DNA from: Micromonospora halotolerans
GTDB lineage: Bacteria > Actinomycetota > Actinomycetes > Mycobacteriales > Micromonosporaceae
DNA: 64,000 bases
Reading direction: 5' to 3'
Assembly (NCBI RefSeq): GCF_032108445.1
Contig: NZ_CP134876.1
Span: forward strand, 6,634,001 to 6,698,000
The translations under genes were made by a program, and so were the position numbers. Shown piece after piece: positions 53,623 through 62,738 of this stretch (position 1 is the first letter of the stretch; each line of letters begins with the position of its first letter). The notes under the pieces are model-generated. The model saw only the letters and a list, made by a program, of their open reading frames with translations, made no database searches and was not told the DNA's origin.

Positions 53623-56171
53623 TGTTCCGCGCCACTCTGAAGAGCCTGCTGGCGCGCAAGCTGCGCCTGCTGCTGTCCGGCCTGGCGGTCGTGCTCGGTG
53701 TCATGTTCGTCTCCGGCGCGTTCGTGCTCACCGACACCCTCGGCCGCTCCTTCGACGCGGTCTTCTCCGACGCGTTCTCCGACGTCGACGTCAACGTGGC
53801 CGCGAAGCCGAAGGTCACCCTGTCCGAGGTCGAGGGCGAGCAGGTGGCGGCCCCGGTGCCCGCGTCGGTCGTCGACCGGGTCAAGGCGGTGCCGGGCGTC
53901 ACCGACGTCCGCGGCGTGGTCAACGCCGACGGGGCGCGGCTGATCGGCAGCAACGGCAAGGTGGTCACCTCGTTCGGCCCGCCGCAGCTCGGCGAGAACT
54001 GGCTCGGCGAGGGCGACCTGGTGAAGCTGCGCGAGGGGCGCGCGCCGCAGGCCGACGACGAGATCGTGGTCAACGTCGCGCTCGCCGAGGCGGCCAAGGT
54101 CAAGGTCGGCGACCGGGTCGGCGTGCTGACCCTGGCGCCGAAGAAGGAGTTCACCCTGGTCGGCGTCTTCGGCTACAGCGGCGGCCGGGACTCGGTCGGC
54201 GGGGTCAACGAGGTGGCGTTCACCACCCCGGTCGCCCAGCAGCTGATGCTCGGCAAGCCGGGGGTGTTCTCCAACGTGACCGCGCAGGCCGCCGACGGCA
54301 CCACGCCGGAGGCGCTGCGCGACGAGGTGTCCCGCGCCCTCGGCGCGGACTACGAGGTGAAGACCGGCAAGCAGCTCGCCGACGACGCGTCCGCCGGGCT
54401 GAAGGAGGGCCTGTCCTTCTTCAACAAGATCCTCCTCGGCTTCGCCGCGGTGGCGCTGCTGGTCGGCACCTTCCTGATCCTCAACACCTTCTCGATCATC
54501 GTGGCCCAGCGCACCCGCGAGCTGGCGCTCATGCGGGCCATCGGCGCGAGCGGGCGGCAGATCATCGGCTCGGTGGTGCTGGAGGCCGTGGCGGTCGGCC
54601 TGATCGCCTCGGTGCTCGGGCTCGCGGCCGGCATCGGGGTCGGCGCGCTGCTGGCGTACCTGTTCGGCAAGCTCGCCGGCGGGCTGACCCTGGCCGGTCT
54701 GGGCGTGCCGCCCGCGGCGGTCATCGGGGCCTTCGCGGTCGGCACGGTGATCACGGTGGTGGCGGCCCTGCTGCCCGCCCTGCGCGCCTCGCGCATCCCG
54801 CCGATCGCCGCCATGCAGGATGTCGCCACGCCGGACCGGCCCCTGACCAAGGTGACCGTCGGCGGTTCGGTGGTCACCGCGATCGGCGCGGGCCTGCTCT
54901 TCCTCGGGCTCGGCGGCCACGCCGGCGACAACACCCTCGCCATCATCCTCGGCGGCGTGCTGTTCGCGTTCATCGGCGTGGCGCTGCTGACACCGCTGAT
55001 CAGCCGGCCGGTCGTCGCCCTGCTGGGCACGATCTTCGCCTGGTCGGTGCCGGGCAAGCTGGGCCGGCTGAACTCCGGCCGCAACCCCCGCCGCACGGCG
55101 ATCACGGCCGCGGCGCTGATGGTCGGCATCGCGCTGGTGACCGGGGTGACGGTGATCCTCGACTCGGCCAAGGGCAGCATCAGCGCCCTGGCGGAGGACA
55201 CCATCAAGGCGGAGCTGGTGATCTCCGGCGCCCAGAGCGGCCCGCGCCCGCCGAGCTTCGACCCGGCGGTGCTGCAGAAGGCCGCCGCCATCCCCGGGGT
55301 GCGGCTGGTCGACGGCGAGTACGGCGACATGGCCACGCTGAACGGCCAGCGCACCTGGGTGGCCGCGTCCAGCGACGTGGCCGCGCTGGAGCAGATCTTC
55401 GGGGCGAAGGCGACCGCCGGTGACATCAGCCGGCTGAACCCGGACCAGATGCTGCTCAGCTCGGACACCGCGAAGTCCCGCAACCTGTCGGTCGGCTCGA
55501 CGGTGAACGTCCAGCTGTCCCGGGGCGAGGCCCGCACCTACACGGTCAGCGGCATCTACGAGAGCTCGCAGCTGACCAACCCGGTGGTGCTGCCGCCGCA
55601 GGCGGCCACCGACTTCGCCATCCCGCAGCCGATCCAGGGCTTCCTGCAGCTCGCCCCGGGCACCTCGGTCGCCGCGGTGCAGCCGCAGGTCGAGCAGCTG
55701 CTCGCCGACAGCCCCGAGGTGTCGGTGGCGGACCGGGCCGCGTTCATCAAGCAGCAGACCAGCCAGCTGGACACGCCGCTGCGGATGATCCAGATCCTGC
55801 TGGCGCTGGCCATCGTGATCGCGGTGCTGGGCATCATCAACACCCTGGCGCTGTCGGTGCTGGAGCGCACCCGGGAGCTGGGCCTGCTGCGGGCGATCGG
55901 CCTGCGCCGGGCGCAGACCATGCGGATGATCACCGTGGAGGCGGTGGTGATCTCGATCTTCGGCGCGCTGCTCGGCGTCGTGGTCGGCACCGGCCTCGGC
56001 GCGGCCGTGGTCCGGGCGCTCAAGGACGAGGGCATCACCGACCTGGTCCTGCCCTGGAGCCAGATGGCGACCTTCCTGGTCCTCGCGGCGATCATCGGAG
56101 TGGTGGCCGCGGTGCTGCCCGCGATCCGCGCCGCGCGGATCAACGTGCTGGGCGCCATCGCCCACGACTGA
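53622..56171 (+). CDS. FtsX-like ABC transporter permease (two FtsX domains)
   Basis: 849 residues; ATG 53622 shares a base with the ATPase stop. Layout: TM1 (about 14-38), large extracytoplasmic MacB_PCD domain (about 45-255), three TM helices (FtsX domain 1, about 265-395), TM, second PCD domain (about 510-690), and FtsX domain 2 (about 715-849). Mechanotransmission-type transporter: exports or releases lipids, peptides or antibiotics, or signals across the membrane. Under the two-component system upstream; resembles actinobacterial resistance exporters. Followed by a strong terminator. Confidence 0.93.
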   Translation: MFRATLKSLLARKLRLLLSGLAVVLGVMFVSGAFVLTDTLGRSFDAVFSDAFSDVDVNVAAKPKVTLSEVEGEQVAAPVPASVVDRVKAVPGVTDVRGVVNADGARLIGSNGKVVTSFGPPQLGENWLGEGDLVKLREGRAPQADDEIVVNVALAEAAKVKVGDRVGVLTLAPKKEFTLVGVFGYSGGRDSVGGVNEVAFTTPVAQQLMLGKPGVFSNVTAQAADGTTPEALRDEVSRALGADYEVKTGKQLADDASAGLKEGLSFFNKILLGFAAVALLVGTFLILNTFSIIVAQRTRELALMRAIGASGRQIIGSVVLEAVAVGLIASVLGLAAGIGVGALLAYLFGKLAGGLTLAGLGVPPAAVIGAFAVGTVITVVAALLPALRASRIPPIAAMQDVATPDRPLTKVTVGGSVVTAIGAGLLFLGLGGHAGDNTLAIILGGVLFAFIGVALLTPLISRPVVALLGTIFAWSVPGKLGRLNSGRNPRRTAITAAALMVGIALVTGVTVILDSAKGSISALAEDTIKAELVISGAQSGPRPPSFDPAVLQKAAAIPGVRLVDGEYGDMATLNGQRTWVAASSDVAALEQIFGAKATAGDISRLNPDQMLLSSDTAKSRNLSVGSTVNVQLSRGEARTYTVSGIYESSQLTNPVVLPPQAATDFAIPQPIQGFLQLAPGTSVAAVQPQVEQLLADSPEVSVADRAAFIKQQTSQLDTPLRMIQILLALAIVIAVLGIINTLALSVLERTRELGLLRAIGLRRAQTMRMITVEAVVISIFGALLGVVVGTGLGAAVVRALKDEGITDLVLPWSQMATFLVLAAIIGVVAAVLPAIRAARINVLGAIAHD

Positions 56172-56183
56172 CCCGGCACGCAC

Positions 56184-56218
56184 GACGGCCCCCGCCACCG
56201 AAGGGTGGCGGGGGCCGT
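56184..56218 (+). terminator. Strong hairpin terminator after the ABC operon
   Basis: Perfect 15-bp stem closing a GAAG tetraloop, 12 bp after the permease stop. Confidence 0.8.
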
Positions 56219-56274
56219 TCCGTTCCCGCCGGCTCCCCGCCCGCTGCCAGACTCGGGCCACGGGGGTGAGGGGT

Positions 56275-56649
56275 GTGACGGAGGACGCCTACGCGCGGGC
56301 GCTGGAGAACGCCGAGGGGCTGCTCGGCCGGCCGCTCACCCTGCCGCTCGGTCCCGGCGAACCGGCCGTCGGCGCGGACTTCCGCCGGCTGGCCACCCAG
56401 CACACCTTCGGCGACGTGTGGCCGCGCGAGGGCCTGGACCTGCGCGCCCGCTGCCTGGTGTCGGTGGCGGTCGCCGCGGCGCTGGGCACCCACGAGCCGC
56501 TGCGCGGCCAACTGCGGATCGCGCTGCACTCCGGGGTGACCCGCGAGGAGATCGTCGAGGTGTTCATCCATTTGGCCGCCTACGCCGGCGCCGCGCGGGC
56601 GTTCGACAGCTACCAGATCGCCGTGGCGGTGTTCGGCGAGGGCGACTGA
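56275..56649 (+). CDS. Carboxymuconolactone decarboxylase family protein
   Basis: 124 residues from GTG 56275 (G-rich GGGGGTGAGGGG upstream; GTG 56266 is also possible). All-helical CMD/AhpD-like fold: FGDVWPREGLDLRARCLVSVAVAAALG and GVTREEIVEVFIHLAAYAGAARAFDS match 4-carboxymuconolactone decarboxylase (PcaC). It has one Cys (RARCL), no CxxC, so it is not an AhpD peroxidase. Aromatic degradation genes are not nearby. Confidence 0.87.
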   Translation: MTEDAYARALENAEGLLGRPLTLPLGPGEPAVGADFRRLATQHTFGDVWPREGLDLRARCLVSVAVAAALGTHEPLRGQLRIALHSGVTREEIVEVFIHLAAYAGAARAFDSYQIAVAVFGEGD

Positions 56650-56658
56650 CCGACCGGC

Positions 56659-57393
56659 TCAGACGGGGCGTTCACCGAGCAGAGCCGAGAGCAGCTCCAG
56701 GTCCGCGGCGGTCAGGCTCTCCAACTGGTGTACGCCGTCCGCGGGCGGCAGCGGCACCTCGGCGGGTACGGCCAGCACGGCGGCCCCCGCCGCCAGGGCA
56801 CTGGCCACCCCGGTCGGCGAGTCCTCGATCGCCACGCACCGCTCGATCGGCACACCGAGCAGCCGCGCCGCGGTCAGGTACGGCTCCGGGTGCGGCTTGG
56901 CGGCCTCGACCTCGTCGCCGCAGACCACCGCGTCGAAGCTGTCCCGGCCCAGGGTGTCGAGGGCGACCTCGACCAGCGGCCGGGTGCTGGAGGTGACCAG
57001 GGCGGTGGGGATGCCCGCGGCGCGGACCGCGCGCAGCAGCGCCAGCGCCCCGGGCCGCCAGCGCAGCCCGTCGCGGAACAGGTCCAGGATCCGGGCGTTG
57101 ATCCAGTCGGCGCTGGCCTGCGGGTCCCGCTCCGGCTGGCCCAGGTCGTCGTGCACGATCCGCATGGAGACGGCCATGCTGGTGCCGATGATCGCCCTGC
57201 GGGCGGCCTCGGAGAGGGTGCCCCCGTAGACCGCGGCGAGCTCCTGCAACGCGACGTCCCAGAGTTTCTCGCTGTCGACCAGGGTGCCGTCCATGTCGAA
57301 GAGCACGGCGGCGGGATGGGTGCTGCTCAGCGGGGGCCTCCTCGGGTGCGGGTACCCACCGATCCTCTCAGCCGCGCCCCGCCGGCCGGTCAC
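56659..57393 (-). CDS. HAD-superfamily phosphatase/phosphoglucomutase-like hydrolase
   Basis: 244 residues as drawn. Motif I FDMDGTLVDSEKLW, motif II TALVTSSTR, Lys in EAAKPHPEPY, motif IV AIEDSPTGV: the beta-PGM/GPP-like group (sugar-phosphate phosphatases or mutases). Start is uncertain: GTG 57393 has no Shine-Dalgarno and its first 21 residues are non-conserved, while CTG 57330 (LSSTHPAAVLFDMDG) has AGGAGG exactly 6 nt upstream and gives a normal N-terminus. Confidence 0.87.
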   Translation of the reverse strand: MTGRRGAAERIGGYPHPRRPPLSSTHPAAVLFDMDGTLVDSEKLWDVALQELAAVYGGTLSEAARRAIIGTSMAVSMRIVHDDLGQPERDPQASADWINARILDLFRDGLRWRPGALALLRAVRAAGIPTALVTSSTRPLVEVALDTLGRDSFDAVVCGDEVEAAKPHPEPYLTAARLLGVPIERCVAIEDSPTGVASALAAGAAVLAVPAEVPLPPADGVHQLESLTAADLELLSALLGERPV

Positions 57394-57420
57394 CGTCCCC
57401 GGCGGGGGTGACCTGCGGCA

Positions 57421-58170
57421 TCAGCCGAGGTCGCAGGCGTCCAGGGAGTTCTCGTAGCCGCGGAAGAACGACTCGCTGCGCTGCTCGGCGGTGCCGTGCG
57501 AGCCCTCGGCGAACCAGGGCTGGTCCGGGTCGTCGCCGACCGCCAGCAGCCCCTCCCGGAACTCGTCCAGGTCGCCCTCGGCCAGGGTCAGCGCCCCCGA
57601 GCGCACGTTGTCACCGATGTACGCCCCGGCCATGCAGTCGGCCTGCAACTCCTGCTGGATGGTGAAGTTGTAGCGGATGCCGAGGCGGACCTGGACGCCG
57701 TGGGCGTACTCGTGGCCGAGCAGGTAGAACAGGAAGGCGTCACCGACCTGCCGGAACGCACCCACCGACCAGTTCACGTCGTAGGCGATGAAGTCGCCGG
57801 CCGAGCAGTAGACGGCGTTATTGCGCGGCAGCCCCTCGCCCCCGCAGGACACCTCACCGGACCGGGTGTACGGCACGACCCGCCGGATCGGCTGGAACTG
57901 CTTGCCGGAGGCGCGGAACTGCGCTGTCCAGTAGCGCTGGGCGATGCCGACCGCGTCGGAGAAGTCCTGCTTGAACTCGGCCACGCTGGTGGTGCCGTCG
58001 GCCCGGGTCGAGGCCGCCCCCGGGGAGGCCGGCTGGCCGCTCTGCCGCGGGCGGGGCTGCTCCGGCTCGCCCTGGTCCAGCCCGCCGCCCATGCAGCCGG
58101 CCGCCACGACCACGGCGACCAGCAGCCCGGCGATCGGTCCCGGCCGCTGGCGTCCCGCGTTCTCCCCCAC
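57421..58170 (-). CDS. YpfJ-type neutral zinc metallopeptidase lipoprotein
   Basis: 249 residues from GTG 58170 (GGGGAGG 5 nt upstream). Lipobox VAAGC near residue 26, then a disordered Pro/Ser stretch. Catalytic HEYAHGVQ (HExxH, about 150-157) and a downstream Glu in QELQADCMAGAY as third zinc ligand: pattern of the 'putative neutral zinc metallopeptidase' (YpfJ) family. Four cysteines may form disulfides outside the cell. Substrate unknown. Confidence 0.9.
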   Translation of the reverse strand: MGENAGRQRPGPIAGLLVAVVVAAGCMGGGLDQGEPEQPRPRQSGQPASPGAASTRADGTTSVAEFKQDFSDAVGIAQRYWTAQFRASGKQFQPIRRVVPYTRSGEVSCGGEGLPRNNAVYCSAGDFIAYDVNWSVGAFRQVGDAFLFYLLGHEYAHGVQVRLGIRYNFTIQQELQADCMAGAYIGDNVRSGALTLAEGDLDEFREGLLAVGDDPDQPWFAEGSHGTAEQRSESFFRGYENSLDACDLG

Positions 58171-58325
58171 CGATGCCTCCCCGGCTGATCCGCTGTGTGA
58201 GCGCAGTACCCCGACCGTGCGCCGTTGATGCCATCCGGGATCACGTGCGCAGGCCGGACTTCGTTCAGCCGGGGGCGGTGAACGGCGGCAACCGGACAGC
58301 CGCCGGCTGCCGGTGCCGCGCCGCG

Positions 58326-58538
58326 TCAGCCGGTGAAGCCGTGGCCGCCGTTGTTCCAGCCGTCGTGCTGCGCGTGCTCCCGCTCGGCCGCCCGCCGGTG
58401 CTGCTCTCCCCGGGCCGCCCGGACCGCCGCCGGGTCCTCGTCGGTGGCACGCCGGCGCCGGTCCCGCCAGGAGACGAACCCGACCATCACGGCCACGACC
58501 GCGGCCAGCACCGCCAGCGTCACGAGGATCGTCGTCAT
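58326..58538 (-). CDS. Small single-TM membrane protein
   Basis: 70 residues from ATG 58538 (TACAGT 6 nt upstream, leaderless). N-terminal TM helix (TILVTLAVLAAVVAVMVGFV) then a charged Arg/Glu/His-rich tail ending HDGWNNGGHGFTG. No family recognised. Divergent from the methyltransferase gene. Confidence 0.72.
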   Translation of the reverse strand: MTTILVTLAVLAAVVAVMVGFVSWRDRRRRATDEDPAAVRAARGEQHRRAAEREHAQHDGWNNGGHGFTG

Positions 58539-58589
58539 GCGGCCACTGTAGGACCGCCCCGCACGCCTGGTCACCGCTACGCTGCGGCG

Positions 58590-59405
58590 GTGATCGACAC
58601 CGATTTCGACGCGCACGAACGGTCCCGGTGGGCGGGCCGCGCCGAGGCGTACGCGCGCAGCTTCGGCCGGCTCTGCGCGTATCCGGCGGGGGCGCTGCTG
58701 GACGCGGCGGGCGTCCGGACCGGACGGCGGGTGATCGACGTGGGCACCGGACCGGGCACCGTCGCGGCGGCGGCCCTGGGCCGCGGCGCCGAGGTGGTGG
58801 CGGTCGACGCGGAGCCCGGCATGCTCGACGCGGCCCGGCGGGCCGCACCCGGCGCCGAGGTCCGCGCGGCGGTGCTGCCGTGCCTGCCGGTCCCGTCCGG
58901 CGACTTCGACGCGGCGGTGGCGAACTTCGTGCTCAACCATGTCGGCGACCCGGCCGCCGGCGTGGCCGAGCTGCGCCGGGTGGTCCGCCCCGGCGGCCGG
59001 GTGGCGGTGACCGTCTGGCCGTTCCCGCAGCCGCCCCTGCAACGACTCTGGGGTGCGGCGCTCGCCGCGGCCGGCGTCGCGACACCGCCCGACCTGCCCC
59101 GGGTCGCGCCCGAGCGGGACTTCCCCCGCACCGAGGCGGGCCTGGCCGGGCTGCTGGCCGCCGCCGGGCTGGCCGAGGCGCGGTGCGGGACGCTGACCTG
59201 GGCGCACCGCACCGACCCGGAGGACTGGTGGGCCGGTCCGGCGGCCGGCATCAGCACCATCGGCCACGTGCTGGAACGGCAGCCGCCGGCCACGCGCGAG
59301 CGCGTCCGCCGGGAGTACGACCGGCTCGCCGCGCCCTACCGGCAGGACGACGGCAGCCTGGCGCTGCCCACCGCCGCGCTGCTCGCCTCGGGCCGGGTCG
59401 ACTGA
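58590..59405 (+). CDS. Class I SAM-dependent methyltransferase
   Basis: 271 residues from GTG 58590 (TACGCT 6 nt upstream, leaderless). SAM motif RRVIDVGTGPGTVAAAAL, then VVAVDAEPGMLDAA, DFDAAVANFVLNHV and the Methyltransf_11 post-motif LRRVVRPGGRVAVTVW. C-terminal region has WAHRTDPEDWWAGPAAG. Small-molecule methylase of the UbiE-like type; substrate unknown. Confidence 0.88.
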   Translation: MIDTDFDAHERSRWAGRAEAYARSFGRLCAYPAGALLDAAGVRTGRRVIDVGTGPGTVAAAALGRGAEVVAVDAEPGMLDAARRAAPGAEVRAAVLPCLPVPSGDFDAAVANFVLNHVGDPAAGVAELRRVVRPGGRVAVTVWPFPQPPLQRLWGAALAAAGVATPPDLPRVAPERDFPRTEAGLAGLLAAAGLAEARCGTLTWAHRTDPEDWWAGPAAGISTIGHVLERQPPATRERVRREYDRLAAPYRQDDGSLALPTAALLASGRVD

Positions 59406-59540
59406 TCCGCCCGTGGGCTGGTCTCCGGGGCGCCTCGCGGCTCCGACGTCCCGGCCGGACGGTTGCCCGAGGGCCCGGCCGGCGTCCGTCCACTGCCCCG
59501 GCGCCGCCCCACGGGTGGGTCGCGGACGCGCGGATGCGGA

Positions 59541-59556
59541 CGCCCCGGCCGGGGCG
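59541..59556. terminator. Palindrome between methyltransferase and small ORF
   Basis: CGCCCCGGCCGGGGCG, 16-bp palindrome between convergent genes. Could end either transcript; weak. Confidence 0.3.
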
Positions 59557-59575
59557 CCTGCGGTGTGGCGTGGCC

Positions 59576-59755
59576 TCAGTCCAGGCCGCGCATGATGTGC
59601 GGTTCGCCGTCGTCGTCACCGAAGCAGCGGTGCAGCGTCTGCGCCCGGGCCCACAGGTCCAGGCTGCTCGGCGGCCCGACCTGCGGTGGACCCGCCGGCG
59701 CGTTCAGCACGGGGGCCGGGTCCGGCGGAACCTTCGAAGCGATGTCGTCGGTCAT
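59576..59755 (-). CDS. Small Pro-rich acidic protein of unknown function
   Basis: 59 residues from ATG 59755, with AAAGGGGCGGAG directly upstream. The N-terminal half is proline-rich and disordered (PPDPAPVLNAPAGPPQVGPP); the second half is SLDLWARAQTLHRCFGDDDG with one Cys. An upstream GTG (59800) would add 15 residues but lacks a Shine-Dalgarno. No RiPP-maturation gene lies beside it. Confidence 0.55.
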   Translation of the reverse strand: MTDDIASKVPPDPAPVLNAPAGPPQVGPPSSLDLWARAQTLHRCFGDDDGEPHIMRGLD

Positions 59756-59955
59756 CTCCGCCCCTTTCGTCGTACCCCCATGCTCGTCCTCGGACGTCAC
59801 AGCCGCATCTCTCGGACTGCCCCGCCGTGGACGGCGACCGCGGCACGCGCTGCGGGTCGGGGGCGCTTACCCGCCCGGGCCGGGCCGGTAACCCGTACTC
59901 CGGTCACCGTAGCGGGCGGGGCCGGGCCGCACAGCGGGTTTCCCGCGCCCGGCGG

Positions 59956-61785
59956 TCAACGGCGGGCGTCGAGGAGCCGGTCGAGGTTCGACGCGGTGCT
60001 GATGAGGGACAGGTGGCTGAACGCCTGCGGGAAGTTGCCGGCCTGCTCCCCGGACGGGGTGATCTCCTCCGAGTAGAGGCCGACCTGGCTGCTGTAGGTG
60101 AGCATCTTCTCGAAGGTCAACTGCGCGTCGTCGAGCCGGCCGGACTCGGCCAGGGCCTGCACGTACCAGAAGGTGCACATGGTGAAGGTGCTCTCCCCGC
60201 CGGAGAGGCCGTCCGCCGTGGCGCCCGGGTCGTACCGGTAGACCAGGCTGTCGGAGACCAGGTCGGCGTCGATGGCCCGCAGCGTCGACTGCCACATCGG
60301 ATCGGTCGGGGCGATGAAGCCGAGCGAGGGCATGGCGAGCAGCGCCGCGTCGAGCACGTCGGTCGCGAAGTGCTGAACGAACGCTGCCCGTCCTGAGTGG
60401 TAGCCGCGCGCCATGATCTGCTCGTAGATCCGGTTCCGGGTGTCCGTCCACCGGACGGTGTCGGCGGGGCGCCCGTTGCGGTGGGCCAGCCGGACGGCCC
60501 GGTCGAGGGCCACCCACGACATCAGTCGCCCGTAGGTGAAGTCCTGGCGACCGGCCCGCGTCTCCCAGATCCCGTCCTCGGGCTGGTCCCAGTGCGCGCA
60601 GAGCCAGTCCATCGTCCGGACCAGGTCAAGCCAGCCCTCGTGAGGGCTCTTCAGGCCGTGCTCGTTGGCGAGGTGCAGGGAGTTGAGTACCTCGCCGTAG
60701 ATGTCGAGCTGCAGTTGGTCCGCCGCGCCGTTGCCGATCCGCACCGGCGCGGACCCGCGGTAGCCCTCGAAGTGGTCGAGCACCTCCTCGGTGAGTGCCG
60801 GTGAGCCGTCGACGCGGTACATGATCTGCAACGGCACGCCTGCGTCCTGGGCGTCACGGAGGCGGGCGTCGACCCATTGCTGGTACTGCACGGCCTCGTC
60901 GGTGAAGCCCAGGCTGAGCAGGGCGTGCACCGAGAAGGCCGCGTCCCGGATCCAGGTGTAGCGGTAGTCCCAGTTGCGTTCGCCGCCCACTCGTTCGGGC
61001 AGCCCGGCGGTGGGGGCGGCGATCAGCGCGCCGGTCGGCGCGTACGTCATGAGTTTCAGCGTCATGGCGGACCGCTCGACCATCTCCCGCCACCGCCCCG
61101 TGTAGCAGGAGCGGCCGATCCAGCGCCGCCAGAAGTCCCGCGTCTGTTCGAGCAGCTCGCGCGCCTCCTCGGGCGGGTAGAGACGCGGTGGTCCCGGCGA
61201 TCCCGTCTCCAGGATCACGCCGCCGGCCTCGCCCTCGTGCAGGGTGGCGACCAGGTGGATGCCCTCCTCGGTCCGCTGGAACTCGTGCTCGTCGGACAGG
61301 CGCTCGGCGTACCGGATGGGATTCAGGGTGAGGGATTGACCGGGACTGCGAAAGACCGTGCCGGACGGGTGCACCTCGAGCACGTGCCCGTCCCGCCCGT
61401 AGTTGAACCGGGGGTGGCACTCCAATCGGAACCGCATGCTGCCGCGGACCATCCGCAGCATCCGGACCAGCCGGTGGTGGTCGGTGGCCCGGTCGCCCGC
61501 GACCGGCATGAAGTCCACCAGCTCGCCCACACCGTCGGCGCTGAGGAAGCGGGTGATGAGGATCGGGGTCCCGGGTAGGTAGAGCTGCTTGCTGGTGTAG
61601 TCCACACCGTCCGGCGTGATCTGGAAATGGCCGCCCCGACGGCGGTCGAGCAGCCCGCCGAAGATGCTCGGCGAGTCGAACCGGGGCGCGCAGAACCAGT
61701 CCAGCGTGCCGTCCTTCGCGATCAGCGCTGCCGTCTGCAGGTCGCCGATGAGGCCGTGGTCCTCCACCGCGGGGTACGAGTCCAC
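59956..61785 (-). CDS. Glycoside hydrolase family 15 protein (glucoamylase/trehalase type)
   Basis: 609 residues from GTG 61785 (GGAGG 5 nt upstream). N-terminal beta-sandwich 'trehalase-like' domain (YPAVEDHGLIGDLQTAALIAKDG, WFCAPRFDSPSIF), then a GH15 (alpha/alpha)6 barrel: GERNWDYRYTWIRDAAFS, AGRQDFTYGRLMSWVALDR, and EEITPSGEQAGNFPQAFSHLSLI with the usual catalytic Glu residues. In actinobacteria such proteins include the cytosolic GH15 trehalase of mycobacteria. No signal peptide. Probably hydrolyses trehalose or short alpha-glucans. Confidence 0.9.
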   Translation of the reverse strand: MDSYPAVEDHGLIGDLQTAALIAKDGTLDWFCAPRFDSPSIFGGLLDRRRGGHFQITPDGVDYTSKQLYLPGTPILITRFLSADGVGELVDFMPVAGDRATDHHRLVRMLRMVRGSMRFRLECHPRFNYGRDGHVLEVHPSGTVFRSPGQSLTLNPIRYAERLSDEHEFQRTEEGIHLVATLHEGEAGGVILETGSPGPPRLYPPEEARELLEQTRDFWRRWIGRSCYTGRWREMVERSAMTLKLMTYAPTGALIAAPTAGLPERVGGERNWDYRYTWIRDAAFSVHALLSLGFTDEAVQYQQWVDARLRDAQDAGVPLQIMYRVDGSPALTEEVLDHFEGYRGSAPVRIGNGAADQLQLDIYGEVLNSLHLANEHGLKSPHEGWLDLVRTMDWLCAHWDQPEDGIWETRAGRQDFTYGRLMSWVALDRAVRLAHRNGRPADTVRWTDTRNRIYEQIMARGYHSGRAAFVQHFATDVLDAALLAMPSLGFIAPTDPMWQSTLRAIDADLVSDSLVYRYDPGATADGLSGGESTFTMCTFWYVQALAESGRLDDAQLTFEKMLTYSSQVGLYSEEITPSGEQAGNFPQAFSHLSLISTASNLDRLLDARR

Positions 61786-61996
61786 CAGGACCTCCACCTC
61801 GTCTCGCCGTTGCTCCCGGCGTCTACCCCGGTCCCGCCGCCACACACCTGAGCACCCGGCAGCTCGCCCGGTTCGGCGCGGCCCGCGGCGTCCGTCCGGT
61901 TTCGGTCATCCACTGTTCACGGAACTTGATCTAGACCGTCACTTCCATCTCTGTCTATATGGATGCCACACGCCAATCCCATCCGGATGGAGTCCC

Positions 61997-62656
61997 ATGA
62001 CCCGCACCCTGCGCGCCACGGCCATCAGCCTCGCCGCGATCCTGGCCGCCACCCTCGGCCTCACCCCGCCCGCCCCGGCCGCCGGCTACTCCGCCTCCCT
62101 GACCACCGCCGTCGCCGGCCTCCCCGTGGCCACCGAGGTCCGCACCGGCTACAGCCGCGACCTCTTCCCACACTGGATCGACGCCGACGGCGACGGCTGC
62201 ACCACCCGCAACGAGGTCCTCCTGGCCGAGGCCACCACCAAGCCCACGATCAGCGGCACCTGCACCCTGTCCGGCGGCCGCTGGTACTCCTACTACGACA
62301 ACGCCTACTGGACGCTCACCGGCGACCTCGACATCGACCACATGGTGCCGCTCGCCGAGGCCTGGGACTCCGGCGCCCGCGCCTGGACCACCAGCCGCCG
62401 CCAGGCGTACGCGAACGACCTGGGCGACTCCCGCGCGCTGGCCGCGGTCACCGACAACGTCAACCAGGCCAAGGGCGACCAGGACCCGGCCACCTGGCTG
62501 CCGTCGTACGCCTCCGCCCGCTGCCGCTACGTCGGCGAGTGGGTGGGGGTGAAGGTACGGTGGCGCCTCACCGTGGACAGCGCCGAGAAGAGCGCCCTGA
62601 CCAGCTGGGCGAACAACTGCCCCGCCGCCACGATCTCGGTCACCTACGCGTACTGA
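61997..62656 (+). CDS. Secreted HNH (DUF1524/GmrSD-type) nuclease
   Basis: 219 residues from ATG 61997 (GGAG 5 nt upstream). Signal peptide 1-31 (RATAISLAAILAATLGLTPPAPA-A). Mature domain about 35-219: GYSRDLFPHWIDADGDGCTTRNEVLLAEA and the metal motif DLDIDHMVPLAEAWDSGA, with two disulfide pairs (GC-TTR, GTCTL, ARCRY, NNCPA). This is the exported His-Me nuclease family common in Streptomyces and Micromonospora, likely for DNA scavenging or defence. The gap upstream has an unusually AT-rich stretch (61920-61965) that probably holds the promoter. Confidence 0.9.
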   Translation: MTRTLRATAISLAAILAATLGLTPPAPAAGYSASLTTAVAGLPVATEVRTGYSRDLFPHWIDADGDGCTTRNEVLLAEATTKPTISGTCTLSGGRWYSYYDNAYWTLTGDLDIDHMVPLAEAWDSGARAWTTSRRQAYANDLGDSRALAAVTDNVNQAKGDQDPATWLPSYASARCRYVGEWVGVKVRWRLTVDSAEKSALTSWANNCPAATISVTYAY

Positions 62657-62738
62657 CGCTCTGCTTGGATCCTGGAGGGTTGCCGTTCGGAGCGGACGTC
62701 AACTCTCCAAGATCTACGCGGGGACGGGGAGGCGAAAG

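Noticed and set aside
53532..56261. Long minus-strand frame opposite the ABC permease
   Set aside because: Antisense shadow; His/Arg/Gln-rich without structure, while the plus strand encodes a complete permease.
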